Assembly: GCA_030427905.1 (NCBI GenBank)
Contig: JAUICL010000002.1
Location: 496,001 to 560,000 of the forward strand
DNA length: 64,000 bases
Origin: Bacteroidia bacterium
Lineage (GTDB): Bacteria; Bacteroidota; Bacteroidia; Flavobacteriales_D; Cryomorphaceae
Direction of reading: 5' to 3'
Shown piece by piece: positions 30,401 through 37,426 of this stretch. The notes beneath the pieces are model-generated. The model saw only the letters and a list, made by a program, of their open reading frames with translations. It searched no databases and had not been told where the DNA came from. A program made the position numbers and the translations under genes. Position 1 is the first letter of the stretch; the number at the start of each line of letters is the position of its first letter.

Positions 30401-31996
30401 GCTACACAAAAGCTAAATGAAGTAAACGGAATTCTGAATGAAATCGCCGAGTCGGAAGCTAGCCTGAGAGCATACGAAGCTACAATTGAAGAAGCTGACG
30501 GCTACTTTAAGGAGAAGAGCTACGAGATGGCTAAGTTGAAGTACCAGGATGCTCAAGAATTAATGCCTGCAGAATCTTACCCAACGAACAAAATAGCGGA
30601 AATCGAACTGATTCTCGAGCGCGAAAGGTTGGCTGAATTGCAAGCTGAGCAAGACGCACTTGACGCCGCTTACCGAGAGTCAATTCGAGAAGCTGATGGA
30701 TTCTTGAATGAAAAGAATTACATCCAGGCAATTGCTGGGTATGAAGATGCGCAAGAGTTGAAGCCAGAAGAGCAGTACCCACAAAGTCAGCTGGAGCGCA
30801 TTGAACTTCTAATTCAGGAAGAAGAAGCCGCAGAGTTAGAGCGTCAACGATTAGAAGCTTTGCGAGCGGAAAACAAAGCTAAGCGTAAGAAAGTTGGCAC
30901 CAAGAGCAGTGTCAATACCAATTCCGAAGATCAAGCAGAGCAGTTTATGCGAGAAGCACTAGCGGCTCAAGAAAGAGAAAAATACGAGCGAATTAAGGAA
31001 GAAAAGCGGCGCAATGAAGAGAATCTTGAAAATTATCAAGAGCAGTCTCGAACACAGCGTATGGCGGCGCAAATGAGCTTAGAGTACTACGCATCAGCAG
31101 AGAGTCAATATTCAGAAGCAAGAGAATCAAAGGAGCAGCAAGCTCAGAATTCTCAAAAGTACAAAGAAGCTATGCTTGAGTCTCAGTCTGTTCAGAGTGA
31201 GATGGGGGATGTACGTCGAAAATATGCTCAGGAGCAAATTCAAAATCAGGCTTCGGATCGGGAATCTTGGATGGCAGATTTGCGTGCAATCGAGGAAGCA
31301 AAAATTGCCAGAGCCCGCGATACGAATAGAGAACAGTTGAGCCAACTGGAAGAGAGTTCGGCTATGTCTTCGGCGCGAAAAATTGAAACCAGCGAAAGAG
31401 ACTACATCAGCGGTCTGGAAGTGTATGGTGGAAACCCAGTGGCTGAATCGTTGAGAAATAAACGAACTGAAGAAGTTCTGGAGCAACATGCCGATCGCGA
31501 AGAATATCAAAGACAATTGGCGGAACAGAAACATCAGGAAATTCTGCAAAAAACGAAGGAAAACGACCAAAGTCTAGCAGCATATGAGTCGGATTCTTTT
31601 AAGCGTGGTGAAGAAAAGCGTCAGGAGAATATTGAAGAAATAGAGAGTCAAAAAAGCGCATACAATGATCCGCTGGCAGATAGCAAGCGAATAGCAGATC
31701 AAAGAAGAGCACAGAATGCAGAGTCACTTGGGAGTCTGCAAAAAGGTGAGCCGAAGAGCTACGATGAGTATTTTAGAACAGAGCTCGCCGAAAACTACCC
31801 ACAAGGTGTAACTGAAGAGAGCTCAACCCAAGGTAACAAAGTGATCATAACACGTATAGTGGTGAAGGGAAATAGGGGAGACGAATACAAGAAAGTAGTA
31901 GATAAAGCTGGAAGCTATTACTTTAAAAATGGCCAATCGATAAGTAAGGCGACTTGGAATAGAGAGACAATAGAAGCCTTCAGAGGTAAAGACTAA
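27467..31996 (+). CDS. Secreted or periplasmic 15-unit TPR-like repeat protein with CRD and conserved C-terminal domain
   Basis: From ATG 27467 the product has 1509 residues; the longer frame from 27395 would overlap the divergent oxidoreductase start and place a signal peptide too far inside. The signal sequence ends at TLAQ, about residue 37. A carboxypeptidase-regulatory-like beta domain (about 40-125) is followed by a coiled coil and then 15 units of about 60 residues (about 205-1125). These units alternate between two types (see repeat entry). A charged Gln/Glu-rich helical region (about 1130-1425) follows, then a compact C-terminal domain (about 1430-1509, with ENYPQGVTEE and SYYFKNGQSISKATW). 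I know no function; a structural envelope role is inferred. Confidence 0.88.
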   Translation: MFDRGESVISLSLKLRWSTLIGMLFFCLCLPLTTLAQDDLNIHGVIADAMTSSKIEGVTVTVKKDGAKLDSYTTRANGKYEFYLDCGARYEFVFAKEGYVERSIIIDSRNVPDEVIGAGLIMPTDMSMYEITPAMEEMDMSVFEQPIGKAQYDATEQDLVWDFGHTQAVKAEIFAFIREAEKREKELEKEAAAADKAAEEVEEKFAKFVADGNTDMSKQNYKDAVLNYTAALDIKPDNAEVKEKLEDAQAKFDEAEKARKLDDDFNAALDAGDGFMRTEEYEKAIEQYNAALALKPGESYPTEQIAEANRILEEQAANMANQEKFNELIAEGDGLVEEEKFEDALVPYKAAKDIFPENREVQRKIEEAEAAIAAIAEKAAKQGEYDNLIATADAAFQEENYEAAKESYKLASQVFADEAYPQEQMAICDEKIAELASLADRQQKYDEAMAEAETAMNATEYTEAISAYEEALTHIPDDEKATTQLAEANRLLEEQKASMALDENYDLLIKEGDDLFQDENYLESKAKFEEALTLKADEAYPKEQIEKIDALLVELEAEMAAQKAYDDAMAAGNTALETQDFTEAIAQFEAALAVKEGDGEATAKLEEAIGLKEKQDNDKAANEAYQALIDSGDELFANGQYEKARADYEQALEVKNESYPRDQIALIEATLAQLADEAAEAERLERVKAQYDAYMEAGAVAMESQKYDDAVAAYISALEAIPDDAEASTKLNEAESLKQAMMDEAAKDELYAEQILKADDLFEQKLWNEAMTAYSDAIRIKPEEVYPQDQIALIEEEIEKERLAKAAADEAAREEMIAGLVAEGDALLAESQYQAALDKYEEAFALDNSKSEIQAKIDEVNTLLLAHLEAEANKEAYAQAIADGDAQFADQNYERAKSSFESASSIFPEETYPKEKIAEIDQILLAQAEAEEAERLRKLNAEVMELIEAGDKRMSKKKYEKARDEYESALSLVPEHPLATQKLNEVNGILNEIAESEASLRAYEATIEEADGYFKEKSYEMAKLKYQDAQELMPAESYPTNKIAEIELILERERLAELQAEQDALDAAYRESIREADGFLNEKNYIQAIAGYEDAQELKPEEQYPQSQLERIELLIQEEEAAELERQRLEALRAENKAKRKKVGTKSSVNTNSEDQAEQFMREALAAQEREKYERIKEEKRRNEENLENYQEQSRTQRMAAQMSLEYYASAESQYSEARESKEQQAQNSQKYKEAMLESQSVQSEMGDVRRKYAQEQIQNQASDRESWMADLRAIEEAKIARARDTNREQLSQLEESSAMSSARKIETSERDYISGLEVYGGNPVAESLRNKRTEEVLEQHADREEYQRQLAEQKHQEILQKTKENDQSLAAYESDSFKRGEEKRQENIEEIESQKSAYNDPLADSKRIADQRRAQNAESLGSLQKGEPKSYDEYFRTELAENYPQGVTEESSTQGNKVIITRIVVKGNRGDEYKKVVDKAGSYYFKNGQSISKATWNRETIEAFRGKD
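28079..30840 (+). repeat. 15 tandem TPR-like coding repeats in alternating A/B pattern
   Basis: Fifteen ~180-bp units encode TPR-like repeats. Odd units (1,3,5,7,9,11,13) end in a 'D-x-EA-xx-KL-xEA' phrase, such as DDAEASTKLNEA. Even units, plus the 15th, carry 'E-x-YP-xx-QI-xx-I', such as ESYPRDQIALIE or ETYPKEKIAEID. The alternation shows that the array grew by duplication of a ~120-residue pair. DNA identity is low, so this is an old expansion. Confidence 0.85.
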
Positions 31997-32002
31997 ATAG
32001 AG

Positions 32003-32221
32003 ATGGATCAAGGATCAGGCCCAGTAAGAACTGGGGTAGTGAAATTTTATATCGACGAGAAACTCTTTGGATTTCTGATTGACGATGAAACCAATGAAGA
32101 AGTATATGTCCCTGTGGCTGGTCTTATCGATGAGATCAAGAAAAATAGTAAAGTAACCTATCGCGTAATAGAAGGAAAAAATGGCCCGGAGGCCATTGAT
32201 GTAAGAGTCGTAAAAAAGTAG
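32003..32221 (+). CDS. Divergent cold-shock domain protein
   Basis: The 72-residue protein matches the cold-shock domain over its whole length: TGVVKFYIDEKLFGFLI, then VYVPVAGL and GPEAIDVRVV. Cold-shock proteins bind single-stranded RNA through aromatic residues of RNP1 and RNP2. RNP1 keeps both Phe (KLFGFL against the usual KGFGFI). RNP2 has changed: VFVHF is VYVPV here, and the leading WF pair is FY. RNA binding is therefore likely but altered. It starts 6 bp after the stop of the TPR-repeat gene, so co-transcription is likely. The convergent TlpA-like gene ends 15 bp downstream. Confidence 0.82.
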   Translation: MDQGSGPVRTGVVKFYIDEKLFGFLIDDETNEEVYVPVAGLIDEIKKNSKVTYRVIEGKNGPEAIDVRVVKK

Positions 32222-32236
32222 AGCTTGAGCTCCTTT

Positions 32237-33760
32237 TTAGTTTTCTTCTGAAGTGTCAGGAGTATCAGTAGATTCTTTACTTTCTATACCTTCCAATCTG
32301 TCAATAATCTCCTTCACTTGCTCTACGCCAATATCTTTGGCTTTGATAATTCGATCTTCATCGAGGATGAACACCTTGGGGGTAGAGTAGACGTCGAAAG
32401 ACTCTGTAAACTTTAGGCTATGGTAAGTTGACTTTCCTGTGCGAATCAAATTTGTGGCATAATCCCGATCTGAATAAGCTTCTTGTGGAATCGATACGTT
32501 GTAAAACTCCAAGCCATATTCTTGAATGAATTCATTCCACTTTTCGCTGTTGTCTGAGCTCACAGCGTATATTGAAACCAAGTCTTTATCGCTCTCATTG
32601 TAAAATTCCACAAGCTTTGGCGTTTCCTTTTTACAGTGCCCACAATCGGGATTGTAGAAATACAGCACCACGTATTTCGTCTTGATATCAGTATAGGTGC
32701 TAATCCAATTGCCAAGCGTATCGCAAAGCTTCAGTTCAGGAGCCTTCATCCCGATCAATACATTGCGCTTCGTGTCGGCCTTTTCTCGGATTTTCTCAAG
32801 GTTCTCTTCACTCATCCAATACGCCTGATCGACCGAGTAGTATGTGTCTACCATGTGGACAAAAACCTTGTCCATTCCCATGATTTTAGACGTTTCGAAG
32901 TTGTAAGTCGTGTAGTGAACAACGTACTTGAATAGTTCGGAGCCCGGTTCCAATTGCCCAACAAGCTTATCGATTTCAACCACCAAGGTATCCGGGTTTT
33001 GAATCAGAGTTGTGTTGATATACTTGGTCAAGCGTCCTTGAAATATGGGCGTTCTCACAATTCGATCATCGGTTAGGTCAATATTGTCGAAGTAGTGGTT
33101 CTTGAAATAGTAGTACGAAGCAAGCTTATCTTCTTGCATTTCGGTGGGTGGTTGATTCTCCACCGACATCAAGATTTCTTTTGCGGCAAATTTACCCGGA
33201 TTCACTTCCGCTACCTTCCGTTGATATGCTTCTACTTTATCATTCAAGTTATTGTACTCCGTTTTCAAGGCGGCCGTTCTTTCTGGCTTTCCTTCATTTG
33301 CTTCTAACTGCTCTACCAGAACTTGTCTTTCTCCGCGTCTTTCGATCAAGAAGGCCATATAATCATACATGATCTTGTTGTTTTCAGATTCGAGAACTTT
33401 TACATTCTGAGTAATTCCAGCGGTATCTGAATGCATTTTTATTGATTCTCCGTCAGCAATGATTACTTCAAAATACTTTGGCCCAGGAACTACAACTGCG
33501 TATTTCCCCTGATTTTCGTCAGGTATAGCCTTGAAAGAAAACTCTCCCTTTGTATTTACCTGGGCAGTATCGGCATAGTAAAGCTTTTCGCCATAATAGT
33601 TGGCTAAATATGCCACGGTATCCGCAACACCATTTACTTTGAATTGGTACGGGTGATTAGGGTTAACCTGTCCCAGGGTCAGTTGGGAAGTCATTAGAAT
33701 TGATAGAAATGCGATAGACTTTAAAAATCTCATAAATGCTATTTTTTGCATGATTATCAT
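32237..33760 (-). CDS. TlpA-like thiol-disulfide oxidoreductase with DUF4369 N-terminus
   Basis: The 507-residue protein has a signal peptide ([17 protein letters not shown]), a DUF4369-type beta domain (about 33-140), a helical middle region (DUF5106-like, to about 345), and a thioredoxin-fold domain. The redox motif is PDCGHCKKE. Such exported proteins reduce or isomerise disulfides in the periplasm. The reading frame from 33760 overlaps the prfC stop by 4 bp (ATGA), which suggests translational coupling. A start at 33733 (MRFLKS) would also give a good signal peptide. The Ser/Thr/Glu-rich C-terminal tail is low complexity. Confidence 0.9.
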   Translation of the reverse strand: MIIMQKIAFMRFLKSIAFLSILMTSQLTLGQVNPNHPYQFKVNGVADTVAYLANYYGEKLYYADTAQVNTKGEFSFKAIPDENQGKYAVVVPGPKYFEVIIADGESIKMHSDTAGITQNVKVLESENNKIMYDYMAFLIERRGERQVLVEQLEANEGKPERTAALKTEYNNLNDKVEAYQRKVAEVNPGKFAAKEILMSVENQPPTEMQEDKLASYYYFKNHYFDNIDLTDDRIVRTPIFQGRLTKYINTTLIQNPDTLVVEIDKLVGQLEPGSELFKYVVHYTTYNFETSKIMGMDKVFVHMVDTYYSVDQAYWMSEENLEKIREKADTKRNVLIGMKAPELKLCDTLGNWISTYTDIKTKYVVLYFYNPDCGHCKKETPKLVEFYNESDKDLVSIYAVSSDNSEKWNEFIQEYGLEFYNVSIPQEAYSDRDYATNLIRTGKSTYHSLKFTESFDVYSTPKVFILDEDRIIKAKDIGVEQVKEIIDRLEGIESKESTDTPDTSEEN

Positions 33761-35358
33761 TGGGCAACTGCGTCTCGTTTAAATTCGCTAGTAAAGTGGA
33801 AGTTTAGCTCCGGAAAATTTTGTTGTTCAAGATCGAGAATCCATTTGCTAGGAGCAAGGAATACCCAGTTTCCATCCTTGTCCTTCACCATATCAGTTGA
33901 TTTGATTCGGACAAATTCATCGAGTTTGCTCTGGTTGTCGGTGGTAATCCAACACGCTTTAAAGTACTTAACGGGACGGAAGTCACATTTGGCGCCATAC
34001 TCGTGCTCAAGGCGGTATTGAATTACATCAAATTGGAGTTCTCCCACAGTTCCAATAATCTTTTTGTTTCCTAACTCTTGAATAAATAATTGTGCCACAC
34101 CTTCATCGGTGAGCTGTCTTATACCCTTTTCAAGCTGCTTGGTCTTCATTGGGTCCCGGTTTTCTACTTCTTTGAATATTTCTGGAGAGAAGCTCGGGAT
34201 ACCCTTGAAATTGATGACTTCACCTTCCGATAACGTATCGCCAATTTTAAAGTTGCCCGTGTCGTAGAGTCCAATGACGTCGCCTGGATAAGCTTCCTCA
34301 ATTGTACTCTTTTCACTGGCCATAAAACTAGATGGGTTTGCAAATTTGATGTTCTTATCGAGGCGAACATGATGAAAGAAATGATTTCGCTTAAAAGTAC
34401 CTGAACACACGCGCAAGAATGCTATTCTATCGCGGTGCTTCGGGTCTAAGTTGGCGTGGATCTTAAAGACGAATCCCGTAAACTTCGGTTCTGTGGGTTC
34501 AATTTCTCGCACATCTGTTTTTCGCGATAGCGGCACAGGAGCAATCGAGACAAAAGTCTCTAGCAATTCTTTCACCCCAAAGTTGTTCAATGCACTTCCG
34601 AAAAAAACAGGGGCCAGGTCGCCTTCTTGGTATGGCTCTTCGTTGAATTCGTCGTAAACCCCTTCTACCATTTCTACTTCTTCGCGCAAAGTGTCGGCTG
34701 CTTCGTCTCCAATTACTTCTTGAAGTTTGGAGTCGTCAAGAGATTTGATCGCAACGATGTTTTGTGCCACTTTGGTCTTGTTTGCTGAGAATAGGTTGAT
34801 ATTCTTTTCATACAGATTGAATACCCCTTGAAACGAATCTCCAATCCCAATTGGCCAACTGAGCGGTCTGGTTTTGATATTGAGCTTTCCCTCGAGCTCA
34901 TCCAATAGCTCAAACGGATCTTTTCCTTCGCGGTCCATTTTGTTTACGAAGATGATAACTGGGGTATTGCGCATCCGGCACACTTCCATTAGGCGTTCGG
35001 TTTGTTCCTCTACACCTTTTACACAGTCCACTACCAGAATAACGCTATCCACCGCGGTTAAGGTACGGTAAGTGTCCTCGGCAAAGTCCTTGTGACCAGG
35101 GGTGTCCAGGATATTCACCTGCATGCCCTTGTAGTTGAATCCCATAACCGAAGTGGCTACCGAGATTCCCCTTTGCCTTTCAATCTCCATAAAATCGGAA
35201 GTAGCCGTTTTCTTAATCTTGTTTGATTTAACAGCTCCTGCGGTTTGTATCGCTCCACCAAAGAGAAGGAACTTCTCCGTTAATGTGGTTTTACCAGCAT
35301 CAGGGTGACTGATAATTGCAAATGTCTTTCTCGATTCTATTGCTTCTTGCAGCTTCAC
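33757..35358 (-). CDS. prfC: Peptide chain release factor 3 (RF3)
   Basis: The product, 533 residues from GTG 35358, is the translational GTPase that recycles RF1/RF2 after stop-codon hydrolysis. GTPase motifs are intact: G1 [10 protein letters not shown]2 region [11 protein letters not shown]3 DTPGHKDF and G4 VNKMDRE. The family insert and domain 2/3 segments follow to the end. A longer frame from 35394 adds 12 residues ([12 protein letters not shown]) that do not match RF3 N-termini, so the GTG before [14 protein letters not shown] is preferred. The TlpA-like gene overlaps its 3' end by 4 bp. The upstream region also carries the promoter of the divergent 35448 gene. Confidence 0.93.
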   Translation of the reverse strand: MKLQEAIESRKTFAIISHPDAGKTTLTEKFLLFGGAIQTAGAVKSNKIKKTATSDFMEIERQRGISVATSVMGFNYKGMQVNILDTPGHKDFAEDTYRTLTAVDSVILVVDCVKGVEEQTERLMEVCRMRNTPVIIFVNKMDREGKDPFELLDELEGKLNIKTRPLSWPIGIGDSFQGVFNLYEKNINLFSANKTKVAQNIVAIKSLDDSKLQEVIGDEAADTLREEVEMVEGVYDEFNEEPYQEGDLAPVFFGSALNNFGVKELLETFVSIAPVPLSRKTDVREIEPTEPKFTGFVFKIHANLDPKHRDRIAFLRVCSGTFKRNHFFHHVRLDKNIKFANPSSFMASEKSTIEEAYPGDVIGLYDTGNFKIGDTLSEGEVINFKGIPSFSPEIFKEVENRDPMKTKQLEKGIRQLTDEGVAQLFIQELGNKKIIGTVGELQFDVIQYRLEHEYGAKCDFRPVKYFKACWITTDNQSKLDEFVRIKSTDMVKDKDGNWVFLAPSKWILDLEQQNFPELNFHFTSEFKRDAVAQ

Positions 35359-35407
35359 ATTCCAAGTTTTAAACCAAAACGCAAAAGTACACAACTTAAA
35401 TCTTGGT

Positions 35408-35415
35408 TATATTTG
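35408..35415 (+). promoter_or_regulatory. Putative -7 promoter box of the 35448 gene
   Basis: TATATTTG fits TAnnTTTG exactly and lies 33 bp before the start codon. No convincing TTTG -33 element is visible at the expected distance. Confidence 0.35.
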
Positions 35416-35447
35416 TTTCACGTTTTTTCACGATCTAAATTTTTTCA

Positions 35448-37076
35448 ATGAAACATTTATACACCTTACTTTTATTAATTCCAGCGCTTTGTCAGGCTCA
35501 AGTTGATCTTAACCTAGTAGAGATTGCCAGCGGGTATGCCAACCCTTCTGAAATAGTTCATGCTGGTGATGAGCGACTCTTTGTAATCGAACAAGCAGGA
35601 AGGATCAAAATCCTATACACTGATGGAACCCAAGTTGAAGAGTCATTCTTAGATATTGCTAGCCAAGTTTCAAGTGGTGGAGAGAAAGGCCTTCTTGGAC
35701 TTGCCTTTGCTCCTGATTATTGCGAGTCTGGATACTTTTTCGTGAATTATACATTTCAAGATGGAAGCCAGTTGAAAACACGAGTTTCTCGCTTTAGTGT
35801 AGATCCTGACAACGAAAACCTAGCGCTTTCTAACTCAGAAGAAGTGGTGATTGAGATTGACCAGGACTTTGGAAATCACAACGGAGGTCATATTGAATTT
35901 GGCCCTGACGGGTATTTATATATAGGTATGGGAGATGGTGGATCTGGATATGATCCAAACAACAGAGCCCAAGACATGATGAGTATGCTGGGCAAAATGC
36001 TAAGAATAGACGTTAGCTCACTTCCTTATACCATTCCAGCCGACAATCCCTATGCCGATGATGATTTTGCCGTAGACGAGATGTGGGCTTTGGGTTTGAG
36101 AAACCCATGGCGATTCGCATTCGACCGTGAAACAGGTGACCTGTATATTGGCGATGTGGGGCAAGGATCACGCGAGGAAGTAAGCTACCAAGCCGCAGGA
36201 ACTGAAGGCGGCTTAAATTACGGATGGAGATGTAGAGAAGGAAATATCCAAACTGACAACTTTCCGAATTGTACGCCAGTTACGACGGCTACCGACCCGA
36301 TTTTCGATTATGTATATGGAAATGGAGCTAACGGATTTCGCTGTGCAATAACAGGCGGTCGCGTATATCGCGGAAAGTCGTTTTCAGCCATCGAAGGGAT
36401 GTATGTTTTCGCTGATTACTGTTCAGGAGAATGGTGGGCACTCGGTCAAGACGGAGGTGATTGGGAAGCCACGACTGGACCTGGCTTTCCAAGTAGTATT
36501 GTGACTTTTGGTGAAGATGTATGGGGCGAAGTATACGCAGCTCGGGGTGGTTCTCAAGGGCGTATTTATAGAGTCGAAGAAGAATCTGGAACTCTCAGAA
36601 CCCATATTGAGTTTGATGGAGTCAACACCATTTCATCTTTGTTAGATGGAGTGAGCTTCGAATGGTATCTGGATGGTGAATTGCTGCAAACTACGGATTC
36701 ACCAGAATTGGATATAGATCAAGTTGGTACCTATGGATTGATCATTACTTCTGAGAGTGGTTGCGAGATAGAAGCAAATGAGATTGAGATTATGGTAATC
36801 GGAACTACGGATACCTCGGTTGTGACTGAGTTTAGCCTTTTCCCAAACCCGTCTAGAGGCAACTTGACAATTGATCTGACTCTCACAACTGCTCAGGAGA
36901 TCACGGTATCCTTGATGACTCTCGATGGCAAGGTCGTTGAGCAGAGAATACTCGCTGGGCAGCAATTTCAGCAAGCTATGAACGCAAGTCATTTGGATGC
37001 AGGTATCTATTTTGTAGAGCTTTCTACCGCGGATGGATCTCGTGTAGCATCCAAAAAGTGGGTTTTAGTCAAATAG
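35448..37076 (+). CDS. PQQ-dependent sugar dehydrogenase-like T9SS type A cargo
   Basis: The 542-residue protein has a signal peptide (LLLLIPALCQAQ) and a six-bladed soluble glucose/sorbosone dehydrogenase domain (about 20-375; GEKGLLGLAFAPDY, NHNGGHIEFGPDGYLYIGMG, LGLRNPWRFAFDRETGDLY). An Ig-like linker follows (about 380-450). The C-terminal ~80 residues are a T9SS type A sorting domain (SLFPNPSRGNLTI to the final KKWVLVK). It should be an extracellular or surface oxidoreductase acting on sugars with PQQ as cofactor; the substrate is not known. A strong terminator follows the gene, so it appears monocistronic. Confidence 0.92.
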   Translation: MKHLYTLLLLIPALCQAQVDLNLVEIASGYANPSEIVHAGDERLFVIEQAGRIKILYTDGTQVEESFLDIASQVSSGGEKGLLGLAFAPDYCESGYFFVNYTFQDGSQLKTRVSRFSVDPDNENLALSNSEEVVIEIDQDFGNHNGGHIEFGPDGYLYIGMGDGGSGYDPNNRAQDMMSMLGKMLRIDVSSLPYTIPADNPYADDDFAVDEMWALGLRNPWRFAFDRETGDLYIGDVGQGSREEVSYQAAGTEGGLNYGWRCREGNIQTDNFPNCTPVTTATDPIFDYVYGNGANGFRCAITGGRVYRGKSFSAIEGMYVFADYCSGEWWALGQDGGDWEATTGPGFPSSIVTFGEDVWGEVYAARGGSQGRIYRVEEESGTLRTHIEFDGVNTISSLLDGVSFEWYLDGELLQTTDSPELDIDQVGTYGLIITSESGCEIEANEIEIMVIGTTDTSVVTEFSLFPNPSRGNLTIDLTLTTAQEITVSLMTLDGKVVEQRILAGQQFQQAMNASHLDAGIYFVELSTADGSRVASKKWVLVK

Positions 37077-37096
37077 AATAAGGCAATAGGATTCGG

Positions 37097-37145
37097 AGAT
37101 GCCAATACCTTTTTAATGTAGGGTATTGGCATCTTTCATTTTTAT
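37097..37145 (+). terminator. Rho-independent terminator of the sugar dehydrogenase gene
   Basis: A perfect 13-bp stem (37097-37109 with 37122-37134; core GATGCCAATACC / GGTATTGGCATC) has a 12-nt loop and is followed by a T-rich run (TTTCATTTTTATTT). It begins 21 bp after the stop codon. Confidence 0.88.
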
Positions 37146-37426
37146 TTAACGTCAACATCATGTCGGCTTAGCTTTTTAAGGTTTGTGATGTATTTTTTAA
37201 TCATCGATCTGTGCAAAAGTCAATCTCTATTGTGCTGATTTCTTGGTTGAGGATATGCAAATTTGGATTGCAAAGTCGAAACTAGCCTTAGGTCCGATTT
37301 ACATTTTATGTCACCATTATGTCGAAAACTGCCATAAATCCTTATTTTCACGGCTTTGATGCATCTGCTAATCAACGAATGTGTATGGTTGAAACATTGA
37401 CTCAGAAGACGTTTCATAGTATTAGT
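37146..37426. other. Intergenic leader region of the PKD cargo gene
   Basis: No RNA gene was seen. A near-consensus -7 box TATGGTTG at 37384-37391, with TTTG about 25 bp upstream, would place the transcript start near 37398, shortly before the chosen ATG at 37427. The frame stays open upstream to 37319, but that extension lacks signal-peptide character. Confidence 0.4.

Noticed and set aside
28079..30840. Tandem repeats considered as CRISPR or minisatellite
   Set aside because: Units are ~180 bp, diverged and in frame within one protein; no spacer pattern.
32222..32243. Possible hairpin GAGC-TTGA-GCTC with T-run after the cold-shock gene
   Set aside because: Only a 4-bp stem; too weak to call a terminator.
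37319..37426. N-terminal extension of the PKD cargo
   Set aside because: It puts 36 polar residues before the signal peptide; ATG 37427 gives a normal one.
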